Part shown: one piece after another, positions 35,501-45,688 of the stretch | Numbering within the stretch: the stretch's first letter is position 1 | Layout of the letters: every line of letters begins with the position of its first letter | Source: Sphaerolaimus hirsutus | Lineage: Eukaryota; Nematoda; Chromadorea; Monhysterida; Sphaerolaimidae | Length of the DNA stretch: 64,000 bases | NCBI GenBank assembly: GCA_964036195.1 | Contig: OZ038458.1 | Location: 19,481,832 to 19,545,831 of the forward strand | Direction: 5' to 3' | Notes under the pieces: generated by a model | The model's input: only the letters and a program-made list of their open reading frames with translations | The model's database searches: none | What the model was told of the DNA's origin: nothing | Position numbers and translations under genes: made by a program

Positions 35501-36854
35501 TTATCAAGCCATTTTTTTGAGGGAATTGCATTTTGGGACACCATGCATGTAAAAAGCCTCAGTGTTAAGGGGCAACTTTCAAATCGATTGATCATTTTTG
35601 GAAACAGCTTTGTAAACTTCCATGTGTATTGGGCCACCCTGTTCAAGTGGCTTTCAACATTGAGTTCCAGCAGTGTTCACATGGAATTTTAACTCATTTA
35701 CAGGGTTGCCTACATTAGTGGATTCCTAGTTTCCTAGTTTAGTGCATATGGCTAAATTTCAATCAAACACATTATTTGGATGAACAAGTTCTTATTTTTT
35801 GGACAACGGTATTGTATAGGAATTTTTGGAGTGCCTCTACGATGGCGTGAAATATCGCAGTAGACACATTTAATCCACAATAAACTTCAAATTCAAATTC
35901 AAACACAACACTAAATATATTGATCAATATTTTATTTCAATTTCACATTTCAAATTGGCTGATTTTGAGGATCCCAGAAAATCTGTTAAAAATATCTTAT
36001 TTGACCATCTATTTCTAAGCCATCATGTACACAATATTCAATGCATATCTCACCACACTACCCAGATCAATTTGAGTGTTGCCCCTTAACACTGAGGCTT
36101 TTTACATGCATGGTGTCCCAAAATGCAATTCCTACCAAAAAATGGCTTGATAAAAATTTATTCTAGTAGCCACTCTTACAGGGTTACTAAAGAATTGTAT
36201 GTATGAATTTGCATAGGCATGCATGTATTTATCTACCCTTCGTCCCCATTTCAAACAGTACTCATATTTGCCTTTAATTAAAAAAAATCAGAGACACTTG
36301 ACATCTGAAAACAATAATTGGGGAAAACATTGAAATTTTTACACATTTTGTAACATTTTACACATAATTTTTGTGCACATGATACACTGGACTGGATAAA
36401 CAGGTGTACTCCTATAAAAATAAGTTGCAGGGTGACAGGTTCAGCGAGTAATATTTCAGCTGTGCAAGTAAAGGTTCAGCACAAATTTTTGAAAAAACAA
36501 CAACATTTTTTGTCAGAATTTATTTTGGGACACCATGCATGCACAGGCGCGCAACAGCCCGCCATGAGGCACAGAAACCATGAGGCCGTCTCGTGGGTGG
36601 GGGGGGGTTCAGCCCGCTTGGCATCTACACCCACACGGCATGTAGCCCGCTTGGCATCTATGGGACAATAGATGCCACGCGGGTCTAGATGCCATGCAGG
36701 CAGAAATCCATGCCACGCGGGTCCAGATGCCATGCAGGTTTAGATGCCGAGCGGTGCAGACTCGTTCGAAACACTGTATTTTATCCGCTAGCGCCGACTG
36801 GTGCGTCAGCGTGAGAAGCAGAAGCGTAGCTGCGAGAGCGGCGCTGCTCAACAT
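32571..36854 (-). CDS. Ly6-4: Ly6 domain gene with element-derived intron and a fold-back insertion
   Basis: Coding blocks on the minus strand are 36854-36764 (signal MLSSAALAATLLLLT, then ALADKIQCFE), 35083-35046 (HLYVGGDQNPYLK), 34186-34037 (CKDGQYCYKDTLGEHDQF, RGCADETHC), 33060-32965 (GGFTTYSFG, AKKCCCDDNFCNGQ) and 32660-32571 (KTNVPIRVTIGCCAFFV tail, TGA). The sum is 465 nt (154 aa), as in Ly6-1. The last two blocks are one exon in Ly6-1, -2 and -3; here an introner-like element (intron 32964-32661) splits them at CNGQ|KTN, with donor CAG|GTGCCA and acceptor CCCCTAG. The first exon is broken by a 1671-bp fold-back element with 9-bp TSD (35093-36763), which has no GT-AG at its exact ends. 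The gene is therefore possibly dead, unless that element is also removed from the RNA. Confidence 0.75.
32664..32964. mobile_element. Introner-like element (copy 8) acting as an intron of Ly6-4
   Basis: The plus strand runs GGGGCAGTCCCAGACACTG...ACAGGGTCTGGGACTGGCAC between CTA (32661-32663) and CTG (32965-32967). On the gene strand it reads CAG|GTGCCAGTCCC...GGGACTGCCCCTAG|AAA. The interior has a module of TATCCAAATCTTAT copies, direct and inverted, shared with copy 9. Confidence 0.87.
33107..33536. mobile_element. TACC...CGGTA-ended element in Ly6-4 intron
   Basis: It runs TACCTTATTACCTCGAAATACC...TTCGAGGTAATACGGTA with G tracts. The internal stretch TTTTAACGTGTGTTCTGCA...CAGATCACAAACTGC is shared with 27040-27110 and 56350-56400. 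Confidence 0.7.
33649..33893. mobile_element. TACCGTATTTC-ended half element
   Basis: Starts TACCGTATTTCCTCGAATTACC, with CCCCCTCAAAA modules at both ends; the right tip is not found. It lies in the Ly6-4 intron next to the previous copy. Confidence 0.5.
34195..35025. mobile_element. GGCGC-array element split by a TTTCCG element
   Basis: GGCGCCAGGCGC blocks at 34215-34265 and 34928-35020 flank the insertion 34294-34909. The insertion site duplicate TCCATGAC shows the two halves were once continuous. Confidence 0.6.
34294..34909. mobile_element. hAT-like element built of TTTCCGTTTTCCG arrays
   Basis: The ends are TAGGGTGTCAAATTTCCG and TTTTTTGACACCCTA, with the perfect 8-bp duplication TCCATGAC (34286-34293 and 34910-34917). 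The interior is degenerate TTTCCGTTTTCCGGC. Same family as 46943-47494. Confidence 0.88.
35093..36763. mobile_element. 1671-bp fold-back element with 9-bp TSD in Ly6-4 first exon
   Basis: It is flanked by the perfect 9-bp duplication GTTCGAAAC (35084-35092 and 36764-36772). The outer zones are arrays of GATGCCAAGCGGG and its complement (35108-35260 and 36608-36760). Inside are long inverted arms, such as GGACACCATGCATGTAAAAA near 35537 with its complement near 36110. A 9-bp duplication points to a Mutator-like (MULE) fold-back element. No transposase is seen. Confidence 0.85.
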
Positions 36855-36876
36855 GATGCCGCCGCAATGTCTCCTG

Positions 36877-37272
36877 GTGCCAGTCACAGACCCTGTAAAA
36901 GACCCTGTAAAGTGTAAAAGACCCTGTAAAGTGTAAAAGCCCTGTAAAATGTCGTGTATCAACGACTATGTAAAGTGACAGGTATCATGTAAAAGACCAT
37001 GTAAAGTGTCATGTATCATTAAAAGACACTGTACAGTGGCAGGTGTCATGTCATGTAAAAGAAAAAGACCCTGTGAAGTGCCATTTGTATCCAAATCTTA
37101 TTGTTCGTATCCAAAAATTTTGAACATAAGATTTGGATACAAAAACATGAATTCGATGTGATACAATAAGATTTAGGTACACATGATACCTTACACGGTA
37201 TTTTACATGACACATAATATTTTACATGGTATTTTACACTTTACAGGGTCTTTACAGGGTCTGGGACAGCAC
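36877..37272. mobile_element. Introner-like element (copy 9) upstream of the Ly6-4 start codon
   Basis: It runs GTGCCAGTCACAGACCCTG...AGGGTCTGGGACAGCAC between CTG triplets (36874-36876 and 37273-37275). It is 396 bp and carries the TATCCAAATCTTAT module also found in copy 8. It lies 22 bp 5' of the start codon on the gene strand, so it would be in the 5' UTR. Confidence 0.8.
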
Positions 37273-37349
37273 CTGCAGTCCCCAGTGGAATCGATGCTGC
37301 CTTCTGCTGCTGCTGTGACTCTTTCTGCCTGATCTGGTGCTACATCTGG

Positions 37350-37430
37350 CTGCCATGCTCCTTTTCTTCACTGGTTTCGACCGCTTTGCACAGATTGTGT
37401 GCTGCGTGTTTTTGACGTAAAAAGTTTGCA
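37350..37430 (-). promoter_or_regulatory. Conserved 5' flank of Ly6-4
   Basis: CTTTTCTTCACTGGTTTCGAC and GCGTGTTTTTGACGTA match the Ly6-1 flank at 20430-20515. Sequence from 37430 to 38190 has one plus-strand open frame (to 37677) without family resemblance or splice support. Confidence 0.4.
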
Positions 37431-38206
37431 CGCATCCTGTGAAATACTAATTATGTACCTATTTACATTGACGGTTATCATTGAGAGTGTTGCACTTTTC
37501 ATCTCTGACAGTTTTCAACCCCACCATGACGTTTTTGATCGAAAATCGCCAATCTTCGGAAAGTGCCTGGCAGTATCTTGGCGCTTTTACATCCCCCTGC
37601 AAATAAAAAACATCCCCTATAAACGGGAAAGCATCATCAACGCGCAACCACACTTTACTTCCGAGTGTGAACTTTAAAAAGAAATGGATCACGTGAAGCG
37701 TGAAAATTATCCAAAGTTTGAAAATAAAAACTTATCACGCAGCAACGATGATTCCAGAACATCTGCCGTGGCACTACTACGGCTACATGCTGCGCTTGTT
37801 CCTGTGTTCAATGGCACTATTTGTTAGTTGAATTTGCGTGGAACACGTTTGTATTTTACGTCATTTTGATAAAAAGACTCGCTTGCCATTGAATATGCAT
37901 TAACTGATCGACCATTAGGTAAATATTTACAGCTGCACAAATGTCATGTGTGTCAATATAATATACGTCGCATACATTCTTCATACAAAAAATTATTCAC
38001 CTAAGAAATGTGGACACTATACTCGGCAGACACGATACTCTAAAAGCAGATAGGAGTTATGTCTTCGGCTGGCAGGCGGCCAGCCGAAAACTTATGAAAC
38101 AACGTGATGAAACATCGGCCAGAGACCGGGCGTCATGCGTCATGGAATGGCCGCAGTGCGGTTCAGTCACTTCAGTCAGTTCACTGCGCACTGCGATTAT
38201 GACGTC

Positions 38207-41200
38207 ATGATGGACTGTTTCCTCCGGGAAAATGTAGGCTGTAATGTCGCCCGAGTATACCTATTGACATCGTGAAACTTAAAATGTTCAAATCCATAAC
38301 CCGACAAATCCACCAAACCAACGGCTCAATGTTTCGCAGTTGTGCGTGGTCGGCTGGCCGCTGGCCCTCTCTCAGGGCAGGTTGCACACGCGCGGCCCGG
38401 GACGATATTGAATCAGCCCGACACGTTTTTTTCGGGCAACCCGACACATGCATTGTGTATTGACTCTGGAACCATGCACCAACCGACTTTTTGATAATTT
38501 CACCGGGAACCGGGCGGCGCCAACGCATAAGAAATATATAAATATAATACCATATTTGCTTGAATAATTTTCCCCCTTGAAGAATTCCCCTCTCGAATAA
38601 TTCCCCCTCTTTTGGATACTTTCGGGTAATTACGCTGTGTATAGTTTAAAGGAAAATGAATGACATTGTATGTTGTCAACAAAGCATAATTCATGAAACG
38701 AGTTGAAAGAAGCATGCTTGAAAGCTTTGACGGCAAAATAATTCCCTCCCTTGAATAATCCCCCCTCTTGATTAGTTCCCCCATCGAGAAAAAGTATAAC
38801 GAAAAAAACTCCCCGTGGGAATTATTCGAGCAAATGCGGTATTCAGGTATTTCACACCATTCTCACAATGAATCGAGTTGCCCTCACTCTTGCCGGGCTA
38901 ATTCAATCTAGCACCTGGAACTACTGGAAGAAGTGCAGCAGCGCGGGCACAACGCCAGCACAACGACCAAAACGAACAACAACGCGACGGTCACGTCCGC
39001 CCTCCCAGTGGGCGCCTACTTCATGTGCGTTCTGGCAGTGTGCCAAGCGGTGGTCGATTTCGTCTGCGCTTTGCAGTGCTGCGAGTGCATCAGGCAGATT
39101 CCATTTGTCAGGGACGCGCAGAAGCCCATACACTTTGCCGTGTGTTCATTTTTTAAATTCAAAGTTGAGTTTGTGTGTAAGGGTTAATGGTAAATTTATC
39201 AACTACCTGTAAATATACTCCACTCACTTTATACCCTGCACGCGTAGTTCCCGCTGGAAGCGTGCCAACGATTTTTCACGCATGCGATTTTCATAAAAAG
39301 TTGAAAAAAAGTTATCTCTGTTACAACGCTATACGTTAACTTATTCACAACAATCATTTCTTCACCTTTTATACAAAAATCGCATGCTTCATCATCATTG
39401 GCACGCTTCCAACGTGAGAGAGACATCAATGAGTGCGTGGGCAGAGTATCATGTCCGCCGTGTCTACATGTTGTCATGTACCCATGTATCGTATTTCCTC
39501 AATTAGAATGGCATACCTCCAATAGAACAGTAGATTTCGCCTCATTTTCACTAATGTAAAAATAGAGCAGCGGTCTCCAATAGAACGACAGCTTCCAATA
39601 GTGACAGGTGATAGATAATATGTTGGATGAATGACAAAACAAAAAGTATGTCTGAAGTTTGAAAAGTGACGGTGAGAACGGTCAAAGTTGATAAAAAAAT
39701 AGAACGGCGCTCTTCTATTAGAAGAAATACGGTAAATACGGTAAATGGTCGATTAAAACATATTTTTGGTTGAATTTAAACTGAAACTAGTTCTTTATAT
39801 CCCCTCAGAACGTGCTGTTGGGCATAGTGCACGCGGTAACTGCGAGCACTTTGGGCTACCTCACCTGGCTGCCGCTGTACGACTGGCTCAAGAACGTCAA
39901 CCGGTGGGAATTGAAAAACTTCGTGTCGCCCAATTTCTTCGTTAATCTCGTCTACATCGCCCTCTACGTTTTGCATTGTTTACTAGCTGTGAGTTTGGTG
40001 TACTGGATGGACAACGCTTTACAAAGAATGCTACCATATTTTGATGAATGAGGTTACGTGAAAAATTGTGCATCAAATTCACCCATAGTGGGAGCAATGT
40101 GATCTGATGAGAGAAATTTTTTATGTCTGTTCATTTATTCAGATGGGATATAGTAGATGTCGTTGTAAAGTGCGCCATCACTGATGGGCCATCAGTAGAG
40201 TATATTGTACCTAGGTATTTAAGTTAAATAGCATGCATAAATGGTGATTTACAGCATAATGAGAAATACGAGCTGAAGCGAGTACAGAAAGTATAGTAAA
40301 AATTAGTTACTTTTACTCGCGTCGCGAGTATAATCAGAGTAAAATACTTTTTTCCCTGAAAGCGTATATGCGAGTGGGTATTTTATTATCAGGAAAGCGT
40401 AGAAACTAGTAAAATTACATTTTCTTTCAGGAAAAAGCATTATGACTGTTTACCGCTAACAACTAAAATGTGTTTTCTTTCTATTAATAAGTATTCTTTA
40501 TAAAAAGCAGGGGTCTCGAATGGCAAAAATACTCTTTCTGTACTCGCAAAAATTACTCTACTGTACTCGACTACTCTCAAAAAGTAAGCGTACAGGCGAG
40601 TACAGATACATTTTTCAAAGTATGCATATGCGTATTTACCGTATTTCTCCGTGTAAACCGCCCCCCCCCGTGCACAACGCCCGGGGCGTTACACAGCTTT
40701 ATAGCGCCCCCGGGGCGCTATGCATGGTTTCAAAAAATTCCGCGGCGTACATCACATTAGCTGCACGCTGGGAACAAGAAATGTGTAAATACGTAAAGAT
40801 GTAAACATGTTTACATCGATTTTACAAAAAATTGCCATGTGTAACGCCCCCTACCCAATGATTTAACGCCTGGGCGTTATACAAGTTTAAAAAAAAGGTT
40901 ACCAAAAGGTGCCTTGATTTTGTATAACGCCCGGGCGGTATACACGGAGAAATACGGTACTCGGTACTCGAGTATGCGTACTTTTTCAGTAAAAGTAAAT
41001 ACGCATTAACAACTGTGGTCAAATCCCACCGATCGCAGCTGTGCTCGGCGGACAACAGCGCGCAGTTGATCAAGAAGAAGCGGCAGCGGCGCATGTTCCG
41101 CCGCGTCAAGCACACCGACGAGATGGACGACGAGCCAAAGAAGAAAGCAGCGCCGCCGCCACCACCGCCGCCGCCGCCACCGCCAACTTCGATGCGGGTA

Positions 41201-42028
41201 TCACTTCCAAATCCTGTAAAATGGCCTGTAAAAAGTCAAATGTCATGCAAAGTGTCAAAAGTCGTGTAAAATGCCCTGGAAAATGACAAACGACGATTTC
41301 TAGGACATTTTACATGACTTTTGACACTTTGCATGACATTAGACCTTTCACAGGCCATCTTACAGGGTGCGGGAGTGCCCCAGGGCGGCACGGAGATGTT
41401 GGAACAGCCGCAGGCCACAGAACTGGAACTGGGTATGGTCACGGACGCGGGCGGCGCCGCTGCACCAGCAGAGTCTATCTACGACCCCAGCAATGTCAAG
41501 GGCGTTCGTTTGCACTTTGCACGTGGTTGTGATTTATGTGGATAATACTCTCAAACACTTTTGACATTGAATAAACGTATTTATTTTCAACTTAATCCTG
41601 TACCATCATTATCCTGTAACATGTCATGTGAAGTTAAATCTGTTGTAAAAAAGAAAAGGTGGTGTAAAGCGTCATGTAAAATGTGTAGAAAAGTAAAATG
41701 TGAGTTTGCCAAAACAATAGATGTAAGAGAATACCTGTTACAGTGTTACAGCGCATTTGGCTGGGCATCTGGGCTGCGGGACGTGATATTTTACACCTTA
41801 CATGACACTTTACATCGTACGGGACTGGCACTAGGGTTGGTAAAAGAAAGAAAATTTCACGGCAGTTTGATACTCGCGGTTACCTACCTAAATATTTTTT
41901 GGACGATTGATAACGCGCAGTTGGGTTCGATCGCGCCAGTTGCCACGGATAAGTCGATGCAAAAGCCGATTGGCAAAGTGAGCAAAGAGCGCAAAAGCAA
42001 AAGCAAGGTCAGTAAGCACGGCTGTTAA
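38207..42028 (+). CDS. Unidentified multi-pass membrane protein with basic, proline-rich tail
   Basis: I do not recognise the family. Proposed exons, all phase 0: 38207-38233, 38912-39139, 39809-39988, 41039-41197, 41384-41494 and 41921-42028 (about 270 aa). The first exon (MMDCFLREN) and the 41494/41921 junction are the least certain. Visible parts are an N-terminal Asn/Thr stretch with possible glycosylation sites, hydrophobic spans GAYFMCVLAVCQAVVDFVCAL, NVLLGIVHAVTASTLGYLTWL and FFVNLVYIALYVLHCLLAL, then KKKRQRRMFRR, a run of 11 prolines, and YDPSN. The donor at 39989 (GTGAGT) is preferred to reading on to a nearby stop, because that read-through enters a repeat also seen near 43570. An introner-like element forms the 41198-41383 intron. 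TGACGTCA (38200-38207), a CRE-like palindrome, overlaps the proposed start. Confidence 0.6.
38548..38841. mobile_element. TACC...CGGTA-ended element (TTGCTTGAATAATT type)
   Basis: It runs TACCATATTTGCTTGAATAATT...AATTATTCGAGCAAATGCGGTA with CCCCCTCTTGAATAAT modules. It lies in the first intron of the membrane-protein gene. Confidence 0.7.
39215..39468. mobile_element. MITE with CCCTGCACGCGTAGTTCCCG
   Basis: Same family and length as 28814-29061. It lies in the second intron of the membrane-protein gene. Confidence 0.75.
39486..39734. mobile_element. Element with TCTATTAGAAGAAATACGGTA end
   Basis: It contains CCTCCAATAGAACAG and ends CGGCGCTCTTCTATTAGAAG then AAATACGGTA. The same units occur at 60286-60413 and 21098-21137. 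The terminal AAATACGGTA links it to the TACCGTATTT families. Confidence 0.65.
40270..41005. mobile_element. ACTTTTACTCGCG repeat with a nested TACCGTATTTCTCC element
   Basis: Degenerate GAGTAAAATACTTTTT and AAAGCGTA units lead to GTAAATACGCATTAACAACTG. A complete nested element (40637-40959) runs TACCGTATTTCTCCGTGTA...TACACGGAGAAATACGGTA with GCCCGGGGCG-type internal motifs. Relatives of the outer repeat are at 53085-53587, 58090-58260 and 61595-61882. Confidence 0.65.
41198..41380. mobile_element. Introner-like element (copy 10) forming an intron of the membrane-protein gene
   Basis: It starts GTATCACTTCCAAATCCTG directly after ATGCGG and ends GGTGCGGGAGTGCCC before CAG|GGC. Donor CGG|GTATCA and acceptor CCCCAG are canonical, phase 0, and join SMR to GGTEMLE in frame. 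The inner pair CCT|GTAAAA and TTACAG|GG is also in frame and would add residues VSLPNP-GAGVPQ. Confidence 0.8.
41594..41832. mobile_element. Introner-like element (copy 11), degenerate
   Basis: Recognisable by AATCCTGTACC...CATGTCATGTG and ACACTTTACATCGTACGGGACTGGCAC. It lies in the last intron of the membrane-protein gene. Confidence 0.5.
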
Positions 42029-42206
42029 ATTTGGTGTTGTTCCTCCAATAAGCCCCCTGCTCGAATAAGCCCCCCCCCCCACCACGGTGCTGGCGCCATT
42101 TTAGAGCGCCTCGCCATTGGTGCCTGGCGCGCAGTCCTATGTTCTAAGTTAAGGAGTAAATGAGCAGCGAATTATGCTCACTATAATTCACGGGAAATAA
42201 TACGAT

Positions 42207-42993
42207 TAGTGATGAAATGGCGCCATGGCGCTGGCGATTTGAGTCTATTTTAGAGCATAAGTGCGATAAAAGTCGATTTTTACTCGCAGTCGACACTGAG
42301 CAGCCCGAGTCCAAAGGACAGCGGCGAGAAATATAAATAAATGGACAAAAGTTGACGTTTCCGTTATGGGCGGACAAGTGGTGAGGGCTGAATAGATGGT
42401 TCGGCTGATTGAACGATATTTTATGTGAACTTTCCTTGTTTTCTGATGGTAAACACGGTCAAACAAACATCAAACGTCAGTCAAACAAACAACAAACGTC
42501 AGTCAAACATGGCGCTGTCGGGCTAAACATTTTTGAAAAATCTAAATTTGTATATTTATTGTGTATTTTTTGTAGTTACGCACTTTTGGAACGAAACACC
42601 ATATATTGTACCTAGTACTTAGTTGATTGAAGTTCCATCAACTACTTAAAATACTAAATACAATGGCGCACCGCACACTCAAAATTTGCAAGAGCGGTTC
42701 GAAAGTTTTTTATTTACGCTCGGGCGGAATTCTAAAGTAGGTTCGGACGATTTTATTCACGACAAGACTGAAAAACTACTGAAATTTGGGTAGGTTCGGA
42801 CGATTTTGAGTTCCAACCCTCTTTTTAATTCCGACCTTGCAAAAAAACGTTCTAACTGCGCCAATTTTGAGAGTGCGGTGCGCCAATATGCGTTTTGCCT
42901 GTTGTATCCAAATTCGGAATCAGAAATGATTGATACGAATCCGTAAATTTCGTCTACTGGTGCCATGCCACAAAAGCCATTTTTCCATCACTG
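42207..42993. mobile_element. TAGTGATG-ended region of the GGCGC family
   Basis: It begins TAGTGATGAAATGGCGCCATGG and ends GCCATTTTTCCATCACT. The interior between is not GGCGC array and I see no coding exon. It could be one element or two half copies. Confidence 0.4.
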
Positions 42994-43221
42994 ATAATTT
43001 GTTACGATCGTGATCTTGTTTATTTATCTGTTTATTCTGTGAGATTTGTGATTTTTGCGGCGTCGGTACTCGCTTCATTTATTTTGTTTGTGTGAATTAA
43101 GTTCCTTGAAAGTCAGGGTTGCATTAAAACGGTGACCAGTATTTAGTGTTTTAAATACGAAAGTGAATTTGCTGTCTTCTTGACTGGTTGCGACGATTTT
43201 TCGCTATTCTCATCGATTGTT

Positions 43222-43931
43222 ATGTCTTCCGATCCGTCAAAACAGAGTGAGTTCAATTATTGATTTTGTAGTGTAGCTATTCGATGCGCAAAAACCGTTT
43301 GTAGTCTATTCGCAATAGTTTTCACAATTTGGAACAGTGCCAAGTTTCGTTGCATAGACATTTTCGAGTCGTTCTGTTATCGTTCAGGCCGCGGTCCCAG
43401 CAAACAGGCCGTATTGGAGGGAATTCGGGAGCGTAACAGGAATATGATGCTTAAAGCGGGCGTGGCTGCCAGCTCAAGGTTGTTGGGTATCGATTTTTAG
43501 GGGGTTTTGTTGTGTGTGTGAAAGTTGCGCTGTGTAAACTGGACAGACAGATCGCTATACAATGAGTGATACCATATTTTGATGGATAAGGTCACGTTAA
43601 AAACTGAACCAAATTCACCCAAAGCAGAAGGAATATGATAAATAGGATGAGAAAAAAGTTACCTAATGTTTATTCAGATTTATTCAGATGGAATATGGTA
43701 GATTTCATTGTAAGGTGTAATATCACTGGAGTATGTGAAATATGCGCGTATCCGAAGATTGTCCCCATCCATCCCACACGTAAACGTTTCAGACCCGCTC
43801 CGTCCACAACCACATATCCCAGTGCCAGTTCGGCCCTTGCCGCTTCACCCAGTACCAGCGCGCCTGCGACGAACTCTGCGGCACTTTTTGTACCTTCCAG
43901 ATTTGTCAATCTGATTTGGTTTTGGGGTTGA
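43222..43931 (+). CDS. Possible small protein gene (three exons)
   Basis: ATG TCT TCC GAT at 43222 starts a 25-nt exon ending A|GTGAGT. The second exon, 43388-43478 (acceptor TTCAG, donor AG|GTTGTT), reads RGPSKQAVLEGIRERNRN then MMLKAGVAASS. A third, from 43793 (acceptor TTTCAG) to a TGA at 43931, is in phase and reads RPAPSTTTYPSASSALAASP with a Ser/Ala/Thr-rich tail. The sum is 255 nt, 84 aa, in frame. No family is recognised. The first two exons look convincing; the third could instead be non-coding, and the gene may continue further. Confidence 0.42.
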
Positions 43932-45490
43932 TATATGACGCTAAGAAAAAGACTATTTGTTCAGTTTTCAAAACCTCCCAAATATGGATCAAATGGAGTC
44001 AACAGATATGAGACCTGTCTCAGTACGTCAAAAATTATCTAGCTATTTATGTACCCCTATGCAAAATTTTTGGCGACTATCCGCTGACACCCCGCAAAAA
44101 CAATCGACCAGCTATCTGGAGCGATGGTTGAGAAATTTTACCCCAATTTTTGCTCAAAATCATCAATTTTTATACCTTTTTGCTCATTTATACCTTCGAA
44201 ATCACTAGTTCATGTGCCTAACTACTTGTTTTTAGGTACTTCTAGTATCACTCTGTGCGCTTATATACCAACTTTTGGCTATTTTGAGCGATTTTTACCC
44301 TTTTCTTACTTTTACACCTTGTAAAAGCATATAGACATTTGGCCACACAAACCCTCCGGAAATTTTGCAGCTGTCTATCTAGAGTTGGAAAAAAAATCAA
44401 TATTAAAAAACAAAAATCATTTTTTTAAACATAAAATCAGTTTCCGCCCTGTGATTTAGAAAAATCAGCTAAAAAATCAAGTGCCAACCCTCTGAAGCAG
44501 CGATTTACTATCTGTCTGTAACCCCCGCAGGGGTCCAAATCTACAAGACCCCTGCCTCATTCTGGCAAACTCGTATGTAGGGCCATTCTTGGGGACGTAT
44601 TCCCTTATTCATTTAGTTGCCTATTGACATATCTGGTGCACACCAACTCGCAATATGGCAATGAAATCATGCCCGCATTTCCAAAGCTCGGCTCCGGCAC
44701 CCAGGCGAATAATGCGGCTGGCACAAAGCCAACTTCGTGATCTGGTTATTTTTACTTTGTGGCTAGTGCTTATTATGGTGCAATTATTTCTCAGTATAAA
44801 CAGTCCGGATTTGAAATTGTCACGATTTCAGAGCCTGACTAGACATGTGGTAAAAATGGGCTAATGGTAAAAGCTAAGCAAAATACCTCGTGTATCACTG
44901 GCTGCCGTTTTACCGATTTTATCGTTCGGTAAACTGGCTGTCATTTCTGATCCGGACGTTTGAACATATAAATAGAAATATTTGTCGAGTGTCTGCGTCT
45001 AATGGATTCTGTGGATGTTTTAATAAATGTCTGCGCGATCTGGCTGCAACTTTCGAAAGTGATTACTTTCGATGTCGATATTCGACATCTACGCCCCCCC
45101 CCCCCCGCCCGTGCCATGTTTCTATTTTTATACGTGATTTATTTGATGCCCACCGGCTCATCGCAGCGGTGCCTGGTATTGATTCCATATGCGCCCCGTT
45201 TATTTTGGTTGTGAGGCTCACTGGACATCTTGAAAATGGCTAATTTTTCATCATACCGAACTTTCATATTAAGTGTTTTTGATGACCAAAAGTTTTTAGA
45301 CAGCCGCTGTGCCAGGCGGAAGTCTTTTCTGCCGCGGTTTTTACGCACTGGCTGTCCGCATTCGGGTCTCAGGTGTCCCAGCGGGCTGCAATTTGATACG
45401 CGGCTCCCTTCATAAAAAGTGTTTGCTTATGCGATATTTTATCTGTCTGGGTGAAATTGACCGCCCCAGTTCACAAGCGGATCCGCTCAG
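43932..45490. other. Stretch without an assignable gene
   Basis: Several hydrophobic plus-strand open frames occur (44655-44864, 45002-45214, 45230-45415), but I find no consistent splice sites or family match. Near 44215-44340 and 44510 are copies of a TATTTTTAGCTATTTT...AACCCCCGCAGGGGTCC repeat that also occurs near 11340, 55140, 57770 and 58340. Confidence 0.4.
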
Positions 45491-45500
45491 AAGACTACTG

Positions 45501-45688
45501 GGGACAATTCCAGACCGTGTAAAATTCCCTGGAAAATGTCAAATGTCATGCAGTGTCAAAAGTCATGTGAAATGCCCTGGAAAATGAAAACGTTTGTTTG
45601 CCATTTTGCAGGGCATTTTACAGACTTTTGACACTTTGCGTATTATCTGACAATTTACAGGGCATATTACGAGGTCTGGGACTGGCAC
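45501..45688. mobile_element. Introner-like element (copy 12)
   Basis: It runs GGGACAATTCCAGACCGTG...CGAGGTCTGGGACTGGCAC between CTG triplets (45498-45500 and 45689-45691). Confidence 0.75.

Noticed and set aside
39989-40051. Read-through C-terminus of the membrane protein (ending LPYFDE)
   Set aside because: A strong GTGAGT donor lies at 39989, and the read-through end (CATATTTTGATGAATGAGGT) is a repeat also present near 43570.
43793-44010. Cysteine-rich alternative frame (CQFGPCRFTQYQRACDELCG)
   Set aside because: It is out of phase with the preceding exon and runs on into AT-rich sequence; kept only as a reminder that exon 3 is uncertain.
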